In this document: positions 52,231 to 59,504 of the stretch, piece by piece
How the letters are laid out: each line of letters begins with the position of its first letter
How positions within the stretch are numbered: position 1 is the first letter of the stretch
Source of the DNA: Rhizobium favelukesii
GTDB lineage: Bacteria > Pseudomonadota > Alphaproteobacteria > Rhizobiales > Rhizobiaceae
DNA length: 64,000 bases
Direction of reading: 5' to 3'
Assembly: GCF_000577275.2 (NCBI RefSeq)
Contig: NZ_HG916854.1
Coordinates: 310,001 to 374,000, forward strand
Made by a program: the position numbers and the translations under genes
Notes under the pieces: model-generated
Seen by the model: the letters and a program-made list of their open reading frames with translations, nothing else
The model's database searches: none
Told to the model about the DNA's origin: nothing

Positions 52231-53214
52231 TCAGTTGGGGCGAAATACTCCCGTCAAAAACCTCTTCACCGTGGCTTGTGCCGCCTCGGTCGCAGCTTTG
52301 TCGTAACCCACGGTCGAACCGAGTTCCACACAAGCATCATTGAAGGTGAAGGGCTTGCCAGTCTCGACATTGAGTACCTTGCCGTCTTCCTCGCGGCGCT
52401 GACAATTGCGAGACGATTGTGCGCTTTGAATAACGGAAACGAACCGCGCATCCGGGTTATCGAATCCGTGGTGCGCGCCGGGATACTCGGTCATGACAGC
52501 GTCCTTTCCGGCGGCGTTGAGGCGCGTGATGTAATCAAGGCACGTCGCAGCCAGGGTCGTGTCGTCCGCCGCGCCGTGGAATTCGCGGACTGGTGCGTCG
52601 GCAATGTCGAGTTCATCGACGAAGTGAATGTTGCACGCAGGATAGAACGAAAGATGTGCGGCAATGCGCGCCTTTGTCGGCCCATGGAGAGCTTGGAAAC
52701 GCCGCATGCTGGTATAGAGCGCTGCGGAGCCACCGCGCGAGAAGCCTATCACGGCGATGCGTGATGGATCGATCCGCGGGTGGGCCGCGAGCACGTCGAC
52801 GGCGCGATAGGTGTCGTAGAATTGTGCGAAAGGGCTCAGCCGCGACTGATCTGTCTCGACCTGGTCTATGCCTCGACCGCCGAAGCTATCAAGGCGGAAC
52901 GTGGCGATGCCCATTCTGTTGAGAAATTCGGCCCATCGGGATGCCGACCCACTCTTCACGCCGTTGGAGCCGTGGAGCAGAATGACGGCTGGAAGATGTT
53001 CATCCCAACTGGGAAATCGAAGCTCGCCCGTCAACGTCACAGCAACCCCGTTCGCCGTGTCTCCCTCCAGGAACTGCTCGTCCGTCAGGGTGAGCGACGG
53101 AACGTTCAACCTCTCGTCTGGCGGAAATTTCGGCCGGACTTCCCCGGCGTGTCCTTGCGATGCGAACAGTGTCAGGATGAACAGAGTGAGGGCGGCTCCG
53201 ATAAAACGTGCCAT
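52231..53214 (-). CDS. Exported dienelactone-hydrolase family protein
   Basis: 327 aa from the ATG at 53214 with GGAGG upstream. The signal peptide is FIGAALTLFILTLFASQGHA. The fold begins with PAVILLHGSNGVKSGSASRW (oxyanion), the nucleophile Ser is in IAVIGFSRGGSAALYTSMRR, and the acid and His are in GAADDTTLAATCLDYI and YPGAHHGFDNPDARF. Two extra Cys lie near the C-terminus (NCQRREEDG, NDACVEL). The periplasmic substrate is unknown. It is convergent with the antiporter gene. Confidence 0.88.
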   Translation of the reverse strand: MARFIGAALTLFILTLFASQGHAGEVRPKFPPDERLNVPSLTLTDEQFLEGDTANGVAVTLTGELRFPSWDEHLPAVILLHGSNGVKSGSASRWAEFLNRMGIATFRLDSFGGRGIDQVETDQSRLSPFAQFYDTYRAVDVLAAHPRIDPSRIAVIGFSRGGSAALYTSMRRFQALHGPTKARIAAHLSFYPACNIHFVDELDIADAPVREFHGAADDTTLAATCLDYITRLNAAGKDAVMTEYPGAHHGFDNPDARFVSVIQSAQSSRNCQRREEDGKVLNVETGKPFTFNDACVELGSTVGYDKAATEAAQATVKRFLTGVFRPN

Positions 53215-53548
53215 GTCAAGCACCTCCGACTTGGCGCTCAACTTAGCACGTTAAGCCGCCAAACCACATGACTCCATCAACTTGAGTCGGACTGATGATA
53301 CCAGCCAACCAGCAAGCCCTTCTTGTGGCGCAAGAGTCATTCATCCGATGTCTGGTGGCATTTGCTGCCGAACTCCGTTGAATTAATGGTTGGGAAGCCG
53401 AATTTGAACAATTCGGAAGAAGCCGAAGGCCCAAAGCAGAGAACACAATGCGTTGAAGGGCCCGTGTGCGTAAATGAGTGACGAGCCCTTCTTCGTTGAC
53501 CGACGGCACCTGCAGGGTTGGGCGGCAAGCCGCCCGCCCCGGCATTGT
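53215..53548. other. Intergenic stretch without a supported gene
   Basis: Reading frames of up to 100 codons exist on the minus strand, but composition and lack of an RBS do not support them. No tandem motif of the site A-G type was found here. It separates the hydrolase gene from the 3' end of the sugar ABC operon. Confidence 0.5.
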
Positions 53549-54517
53549 TTAAAGCCCGTTGTCCTTCATGATCTGTGCGGCGTTGTCCTTGGTGATTTTC
53601 ATTGTGTCGAGCGTCACCGTCTTCTCGACCTTCTCACCGTTCAGGAACTTTATCGCCTGACGTAGACCTTCGGCACCCGGCGTCGCATAGAGAAAAGTCG
53701 CGCTGAGTTCGCCGTTGTTCACCCAGGTCACGCCTTCGCCAGGCAGGCCGTCAATGCCTATGAATTTGATTTCCTTTTCCCGGCCTGCATCCTTAGCGGC
53801 AAGATAGGCGCCGTAAGCCATGGGATCGTTGTGCCCATATACCAGATCGATCTTTTCATTATTGCGCAGCGCCGTCGCCATTATATTATAGGCTTGGTCC
53901 TGTTTCCAATCGCCCGACTGTTGATCCAACAGGTTCTTGATGCCAGGCTCCTTGTCCGTGAACTCATGGAAACCGTCATGGCGGTCATGCGCCGGCTGTG
54001 TTCCCATCCCTCCCCAGATTTCCACGACGTTGCCCTGCGCTTTGCCTTTCCCACCCAGCAACTCGACGGCGTATTCCCCCGCCGCGCGGCCGATCAGTTT
54101 GTTATCCCCGCCGACGAACTGATTGTATTTGTCCGTGTCGACATTGCGGTCGAGGACGAACACGGGAATTTTTGCATCGATCGCCTGCTGGACGACGCCC
54201 GTCAGTCCCGCAGATTCCTTTGGCGAGACGAGCAACGCGTCCACTTCCTGACGGATCAGGTTTTCGACATCGGCCACTTGCTTCTCGGTCTTGTCTTCGC
54301 CATCGGTGATAATCAGCTCGACTTCAGGGTGTTTGGCAGCTTCGGCGACGATGTCCTTGTTGAACTGCGCACGCCAGGGCTCGATCGTGGTCGCTTGAGA
54401 GAAGCCGATGCGCCACTTCTTGTCTTGGGCAAGGGCATCTCGCGAGGGAAGCATGGCAGTCGTTGCGGCAAGCGCTGCGGCAAGGACGGCCAGTCTCATG
54501 ATGTCGCGACGTTTCAT
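53549..54517 (-). CDS. Sugar ABC transporter substrate-binding protein (RbsB-like)
   Basis: 322 aa from the ATG at 54517, which overlaps the permease stop (ATGA); the longer open frame upstream is antiphase to the permease. The signal peptide is MRLAVLAAALAATTAMLPSR. The mature part starts WRIGFSQATTIEPWRAQFNK, with IIPLVSPKES-like text here VDALLVSPKESAGLTGVVQQ and VYGHNDPMAYGAYLAAKDAG typical of ribose/galactose-type binding proteins. It is the last gene of the operon, an unusual position for a highly expressed component. Confidence 0.92.
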   Translation of the reverse strand: MKRRDIMRLAVLAAALAATTAMLPSRDALAQDKKWRIGFSQATTIEPWRAQFNKDIVAEAAKHPEVELIITDGEDKTEKQVADVENLIRQEVDALLVSPKESAGLTGVVQQAIDAKIPVFVLDRNVDTDKYNQFVGGDNKLIGRAAGEYAVELLGGKGKAQGNVVEIWGGMGTQPAHDRHDGFHEFTDKEPGIKNLLDQQSGDWKQDQAYNIMATALRNNEKIDLVYGHNDPMAYGAYLAAKDAGREKEIKFIGIDGLPGEGVTWVNNGELSATFLYATPGAEGLRQAIKFLNGEKVEKTVTLDTMKITKDNAAQIMKDNGL

Positions 54518-55830
54518 TTTTCGTTTCCTCCCAATGTTAGAGACACAGTGTCTCTCGACGCCCGCTCCTCTGCGGACGCGTCCCTTTGCGCCGGACGGCG
54601 GCCCGAAAGCCGCAGACGGGCGAGAATATCGCCGACATTCCGCTCCTGGACGAGCACAGTGCCGATAATGATGACGCCCTTCAGCACCAGCTGAAGATTG
54701 GAATTGATGTTGTGGAGTTGCAGGATGTTCGACAGAAGTCCGAAGATCAGCACACCGCAAAAAGTGCCCGCGAGGCTGCCCCTGCCGCCCATGAGGCTGG
54801 TGCCGCCGATGACGACGGCGGCGATTGCATCTAGCTCGAGCCCCGCACCGGCATCCGGCTTTCCCTGCCGATATTGTGCCACGTAGAGCACTGCTGCGAC
54901 GCCGGCGAGCAGGCCCGAAATTGCATAGGCGACGATCTTCACTCGACCCGCATTGATGCCGGAAAGTCTTGCCGCTTCTTCGTTGCCGCCGATTGCATAG
55001 ACGTAGCGGCCAAAGGGGGTCAGCCGCAGAACGGCGCCGTAAACGATGATCGCGACAATGAAAAGTATGCCGGGCATCGGCACAATGCCGAACACAAGCT
55101 GCCTCAGCATATCGAATTCCCCAGCCGCATTCGATCCAGTGTAAACCGGGAGCACGGCGTTGTTCTGTCCGGCGGTCAGCCGCGCGACGCCGAGCGCCGA
55201 TACCATCATTGCCAGCGTAACGATAAAGGGCTGGAGGCGGCCCGCGACGATAACGACACCGTTGATCGCGCCGAAGAGAAGGCCGACGGCGGGTGCGACC
55301 AGCAAAACGCCGAGAACACCAAATTTCGTCTGTATCTGCGGCAAGAGGAATGTGAGTAGCAGCCCACAAAGAAGGAGGCCGGCAGCGGCAGGCAGGACCG
55401 TGCCGCGCATGCGATCCAGCCGGATCTCTCGATTGCTGATGCCTTCTTTCCGCAACTTTGCCAGGTTTACGAAGATGAACCGAACGACGACTGCGCCGAC
55501 CAGCAATGCCGCAAGCCCGACGGCAGGCAAGCCTAGGAACACGGCAGGCGTCACGCCGGACACGGTCAGCAGCATAGCGCAGACCACGCTGCAGATGGCC
55601 ATCAGCGATCCGACCGAAAGGTCGATGCCGCCGGTGATGATGACTGCAGTCATGCCGGTCGCAATCAGCCCGGTCGTCGATACCTGCCGCAAAACGTCGA
55701 GAAGATTGCCCGAAGACAGGAAAATGTTCTTTCCCGAAGAGGTCACCGGCGACCAGAGGACTCCGATCAGAAAGATGGCAATTAGGCCCCAATAGAGTTT
55801 GGTTCGGGAGATCAGCTTCAGGACGGTCAT
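54514..55830 (-). CDS. Sugar ABC transporter permease (RbsC/XylH-like, extended)
   Basis: 438 aa, longer than RbsC (about 320) and closer to XylH-type permeases. Conserved blocks are GMTAVIITGGIDLSVGSLMA, GAINGVVIVAGRLQPFIVTL, YAIGGNEEAARLSGINAGRV and DAIAAVVIGGTSLMGGRGSL. An extra segment near 120-185 (LRKEGISNREIRLDRMRGTV then LPAAAGLLLCGLLLTFLLPQ) adds a cytoplasmic loop and one or two helices. The C-terminus is charged and Arg/Glu-rich. Overlaps both neighbours by 4 bp. Confidence 0.92.
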   Translation of the reverse strand: MTVLKLISRTKLYWGLIAIFLIGVLWSPVTSSGKNIFLSSGNLLDVLRQVSTTGLIATGMTAVIITGGIDLSVGSLMAICSVVCAMLLTVSGVTPAVFLGLPAVGLAALLVGAVVVRFIFVNLAKLRKEGISNREIRLDRMRGTVLPAAAGLLLCGLLLTFLLPQIQTKFGVLGVLLVAPAVGLLFGAINGVVIVAGRLQPFIVTLAMMVSALGVARLTAGQNNAVLPVYTGSNAAGEFDMLRQLVFGIVPMPGILFIVAIIVYGAVLRLTPFGRYVYAIGGNEEAARLSGINAGRVKIVAYAISGLLAGVAAVLYVAQYRQGKPDAGAGLELDAIAAVVIGGTSLMGGRGSLAGTFCGVLIFGLLSNILQLHNINSNLQLVLKGVIIIGTVLVQERNVGDILARLRLSGRRPAQRDASAEERASRDTVSLTLGGNEK

Positions 55831-57419
55831 GCCGCTGGCCTTCCGTGTCTTGCGCTGCGCGGCGCGGCAAGCTGCATTATCCGCTCCTCGCTTGCGTCCG
55901 CACGTGTGAGGAGGCCTGTCCGACGGCCCTCGGCCATCACCAGGATACGGTCAGCAAGATGCAAAAGCTCCGGCATTTCCGAACTGACGACGACGATGGC
56001 AAGGCCCTCTGCTGCGAGCTTGAAGATGAGATCGTAGATTTCGCGTTTCGCCCCGACGTCAATCCCGCGCGTCGGCTCGTCGAGAAGCAGGATACGGGGC
56101 CTGGTGGCCAGCCACTTTGCGATTACCACCTTCTGCTGGTTTCCGCCGGACAGCGTAGCGGCCAGCTGTTTGATCCCACCGCAACGCACGCCGAGCGTTT
56201 CGACAGCTCTGCGAGCCAGCGCAGCTTCCGCGTTGAACGCGCGAATGCCGAAGCGTGCGATCCGGCCCACCAGAGGCAGCGCGACATTGTCTGCTATCGA
56301 ATCGCGAAGATGCAGCCCTTGGGTCTTGCGGTCCTCGGTCACGAGCGCCATACCGAGCCGGCGCGCATCAAGCGGGGAACGAATGTCGACGAGCCTTCCG
56401 TCTATCCGGATTTCACCGCCGCGACGCCCGTCGCTGGACCCGAAGATCGTCTCAAGGATTTCGGTTCGGCCGGCACCGAGCAGCCCACCGATGCCGAGAA
56501 TCTCTCCCGGGCTTACCTCGAAGCTCACGCCCTTCAGTACGTTGCGCCACCCGTGTCGCTCAGCGACGGAAAGAGACAGTCCATCAACGGAAAGAACGGG
56601 GAACTCGCCGGGGCGGTGATCACCACGCGTCGCTTCCAGCAGATTGCGGCCGACCATGGCAGCGATGACGGTGTCTTCGTCCAGCTCGCCGATCGATTTG
56701 GTCCAGACATGGCGGCCGTCGCGAAATACCGTGACGCGGTCGCTAAGATGCATGACTTCGTCGATCCGATGAGAAATATATACGATTCCAACGCCGCCGG
56801 CGGCAAGCTTCCGCATGATCTTAAATAGCCGCTCGCATTCGCCAGGCGAAAGCGCCGATGTTGGCTCATCCATGATAAGGATGCGAGCTTCGATCGAAAG
56901 CGCCTTGGCGATCTCGACCAGTTGCTGTTCGCCCACCCGCAAAGACGAGACCCGCCGTTCCGGGTCGAGCTCTATGCCGAGGCGCCGCAGCAGAAGCCGT
57001 GCTGCCTCCAGGCTTGCCTTGCGGTCCACGAACAGGCCGGCGATCAGCCGCTCCCTACCGAGAAAGATATTGTCAGCGACGCTAAGGTCGGGAACGAGAT
57101 TCAGTTCCTGATGGATGATCGCGATGCCGGCGGCTTCCGCGTCCCTAACACTTGTGAACCGGACAGGGGCATCGTTGATACAAACAATACCGTCGTAGTC
57201 TTGATAGACGCCCGAAAGGATCTTCATCAGCGTCGACTTGCCGGCGCCATTTTCGCCCATCAGCGCGTGAATCTCGCCGAGTCTGAGTTCGAAACGGACG
57301 TCCTTGAGGGCGCTGATGGCACCGAAGGTCTTGGAAATGGATTCCGCCGTCAGCACCGCGGGTTGGGCTGCGGCGCTGACATCATCCGAAAACAATGGCT
57401 TCGAACTATCATCGCGCAT
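55827..57419 (-). CDS. Sugar ABC transporter ATP-binding protein (RbsA-like, duplicated)
   Basis: 530 aa with two ABC domains. The first has Walker A GENGAGKSTLMKILSGVYQD, signature SLRVGEQQLVEIAKALSI and Walker B ILIMDEPTSALSP. The second has a degenerate Walker A GIGGLLGAGRTEILETIFGS, signature LSGGNQQKVVIAKWLA and Walker B ILLLDEPTRGIDVGAKREIY. This is the normal RbsA/XylG/MglA layout. It is the first gene of the operon and faces the LacI-type regulator. The sugar is not deducible. Confidence 0.95.
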   Translation of the reverse strand: MRDDSSKPLFSDDVSAAAQPAVLTAESISKTFGAISALKDVRFELRLGEIHALMGENGAGKSTLMKILSGVYQDYDGIVCINDAPVRFTSVRDAEAAGIAIIHQELNLVPDLSVADNIFLGRERLIAGLFVDRKASLEAARLLLRRLGIELDPERRVSSLRVGEQQLVEIAKALSIEARILIMDEPTSALSPGECERLFKIMRKLAAGGVGIVYISHRIDEVMHLSDRVTVFRDGRHVWTKSIGELDEDTVIAAMVGRNLLEATRGDHRPGEFPVLSVDGLSLSVAERHGWRNVLKGVSFEVSPGEILGIGGLLGAGRTEILETIFGSSDGRRGGEIRIDGRLVDIRSPLDARRLGMALVTEDRKTQGLHLRDSIADNVALPLVGRIARFGIRAFNAEAALARRAVETLGVRCGGIKQLAATLSGGNQQKVVIAKWLATRPRILLLDEPTRGIDVGAKREIYDLIFKLAAEGLAIVVVSSEMPELLHLADRILVMAEGRRTGLLTRADASEERIMQLAAPRSARHGRPAA

Positions 57420-57462
57420 GACGTTGGCAGCCTCCCTGCGCCTACATCCGACGATTTATTCT

Positions 57463-57590
57463 GATCGAAACCGATCTTATTCGAAACGTTTAGATTATGT
57501 CAATAAGCCGAAAATGCTGTCTTCCGTGCCAATATTGCGCAATTTTGCTTCGTGAAATACACTCCATCGAGCCACATCTTGAAACGTTTC
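57463..57590. promoter_or_regulatory. LacI-type operators in the divergent spacer
   Basis: GAAACGTTTC, a perfect palindrome typical of LacI/GalR operators, lies at 57581-57590 immediately before the regulator start. GAAACGTTTA lies at 57483-57492 and GATCGAAACCGATC at 57463-57476, near the ABC operon start. The pair at the two ends, about 98 bp apart, could support looping and coordinate control of both directions. Confidence 0.65.
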
Positions 57591-57599
57591 GGTGAAGAA

Positions 57600-58658
57600 A
57601 TGCAGCAGCGGCGCAACAGCACCAGAAAATCGCCGACCATGTTGGATGTTGCGCAGTCGGCTAAAGTTTCGGTCGCGACGGTCTCGGCTGTCGTCAACGG
57701 GTCGACGCCCGTAAGCCCTGAGCTTCGCAGCCGCATCGAGACGGCAATCCAGGAGATCGGTTACAAGCGCAACACCATCGCCCGCAGCCTCAAGATTGGA
57801 ACGACACGGACCATCGGACTGATGGTCGCCGATATCACCAACCCCTTCTTCACCGATGTCGTCGCTGTCATCCAGGATGTCCTGCACCGCGCCGGATACG
57901 CGGTAATGCTTTGTTGCAACGACGAGGATATCAACCTTCAGGACGAGCAGATCGAGCTGCTTCTCGACCGTATGGTCGATGGACTGATCATCGCGCCGGC
58001 GGGCGAGGATGCTCATCTGAAGCGGATCCTTGCCGCCGCCAGCGTGCCAACCGTTCTGATCGATCGGCTCTGCGACGGGATCGAGACCGATGCGGTCATT
58101 CTCGACAACTGGCGCGCCGTTCTGGACGCCACTTCCTACATGCTGAAACTTGGGCATCGCCGTATCGGTTATATCTCGGGATCTCTGGAGACATCCACTG
58201 GGCGCGAACGCCTTGCTGGTTACCGCGCCGCGCTCGACGCAGCGGCTCTGCCCTTCGATGAGAAACTTGTGCAAATAGGCAATTTTCGAGAGAAGGATGC
58301 CTATAAGGCGGCGATGCAACTTCTCACCAGTGCCGATCGTCCGAGCGCTATCTTTTCGGCAAACAACTTGATGGTCATCGGTGTGATGAAAGCCATTCGC
58401 GACATTGGGCTCAAGTGCCCGGACGACATCTCCGTCGTCAGTTTCGACGACTTTCCTTGGGCCGACGTTTTCCAGCCTCATCTGACAACGATCGCTCAAC
58501 CGGTGCAGACCATCGGTGAACAGGCGGCACAACTGATCATCGACCGGCTCTCGGGAAAAGGAACGGAACCGCCACGTCGCCTCATGCTTCAGGGGCGGTT
58601 GATAATCCGCGATTCCTGCCGGCCGTTTCCGCTGATTGCGCCTCACGCCACGACCTGA
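57600..58658 (+). CDS. LacI-family transcriptional regulator
   Basis: 352 aa from the ATG at 57600; an in-frame GTG at 57552 is less likely because it would translate the operator. The helix-turn-helix is TMLDVAQSAKVSVATVSAVV then NGSTPVSPELRSRIETAI, with hinge KRNTIARSLK. The ligand domain is TIGLMVADITNPFFTDVVAV, LDRMVDGLIIAPAGEDAHLK, HRRIGYISGSLETSTGRERL. It probably represses the divergent sugar operon until the sugar binds. Confidence 0.93.
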   Translation: MQQRRNSTRKSPTMLDVAQSAKVSVATVSAVVNGSTPVSPELRSRIETAIQEIGYKRNTIARSLKIGTTRTIGLMVADITNPFFTDVVAVIQDVLHRAGYAVMLCCNDEDINLQDEQIELLLDRMVDGLIIAPAGEDAHLKRILAAASVPTVLIDRLCDGIETDAVILDNWRAVLDATSYMLKLGHRRIGYISGSLETSTGRERLAGYRAALDAAALPFDEKLVQIGNFREKDAYKAAMQLLTSADRPSAIFSANNLMVIGVMKAIRDIGLKCPDDISVVSFDDFPWADVFQPHLTTIAQPVQTIGEQAAQLIIDRLSGKGTEPPRRLMLQGRLIIRDSCRPFPLIAPHATT

Positions 58659-58756
58659 TCCTCGGATCGAGATTGCTTACTGAACAGAGCGCGTGCGATA
58701 AGAAGGGCGAAATCGAGCACCAACAGCAATACGATGGCAGCCGAAGCACTGGTCAT
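58643..58756 (-). CDS. Possible 37-aa single-helix membrane protein
   Basis: A short minus-strand frame, MTSASAAIVLLLVLDFALLI then ARALFSKQSRSEDQVVA, with GGAG 4 nt before the ATG at 58756. One membrane helix and a polar tail. It overlaps the last 16 bp of the lacI-type gene. Translation is unproven. Confidence 0.35.
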   Translation of the reverse strand: MTSASAAIVLLLVLDFALLIARALFSKQSRSEDQVVA

Positions 58757-58901
58757 TCAACTCCAAAGATGATGGACCTCAGCGACCCATGAGAGAGTGG
58801 ACAGCGATCATCGCTGTCGCAGATGTCGCCAGCGACAGCTTCTGGACCGAGCGGTCAAATGATAACTTCGCAGTCAGGAGTTGGCTCTGTTCAGCAGACC
58901 A

Positions 58902-59336
58902 TCAGACGACCGGCTTCGGAATTGAATGTAAGCCCGAGCGTTCGGCAACTTTGTCACAAAGCGCAATCGCTGCTGCGTTGTCCTCTTGCGTTTGCCAGTA
59001 AACACGCGACGATCCAGCAACCGCCGCCTCTGCACACACATGAGAGATCAGCGCTCGACCAATGCCCCCGCGCATCGTCGGTGCGACAAAAAGGTCCTGT
59101 AGATAACAGGCGTCGTTGAGGCTCCAGGTCGAAGGGTGGAAGACGTAGTGCACAGAGCCCACCGCCTCAGCGTCCACAACCGGCAGTGCACCGTGCACCC
59201 GTTCGCCTTCGTCTAATAGGCGGGACTACGTTCCATCATGGATAGCGATATCAAGAACGCTGTCGTCGAACCCAAGATATTGCGTCCATAGCGCACGCCA
59301 TTGTGCTTCGTCGTCGCTTCGTAACTGGTGGATCAT
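58902..59336 (-). pseudogene. GNAT acetyltransferase gene with internal amber codon
   Basis: From the ATG at 59336, with GAGGAG upstream, the frame reads MIHQLRSDDEAQWRALWTQY, LGFDDSVLDIAIHDGT, TAG (59228-59226), then SRLLDEGERVHGALPVVDAE, GSVHYVFHPSTWSLNDACYL, RGGIGRALISHVCAEAA and SRVYWQTQEDNAAAIALCDK. The acetyl-CoA loop (RGGIGRA) is intact. The stop replaces what is usually Trp (TGG to TAG), with no frame change. The gene is thus one point mutation from function. Confidence 0.75.
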
Positions 59337-59504
59337 TGTGCTCCTCACTCCCGCAACACAGCAGATACCTTGCGAGGAACCTTGCAAGCTGTGCGCATTT
59401 CAAATCGCCAAGTCCGCAGATCGCGCATTTTGGGTGCTGTCGACCTTCGCAGACTTGAACGATATCGTTGCGACCAGTAGAGCCCCGCCGCAACGTTTGA
59501 AGCC

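Noticed and set aside
53290..53305. Possible further tandem motif site (GATGATACC)
   Set aside because: Only one half-unit is present, with no partner 10 bp away.
53549..55870. 773-codon frame ending in the sugar-binding protein
   Set aside because: The upstream part is the permease gene read in a wrong frame; signal peptide and RBS place the start at 54517.
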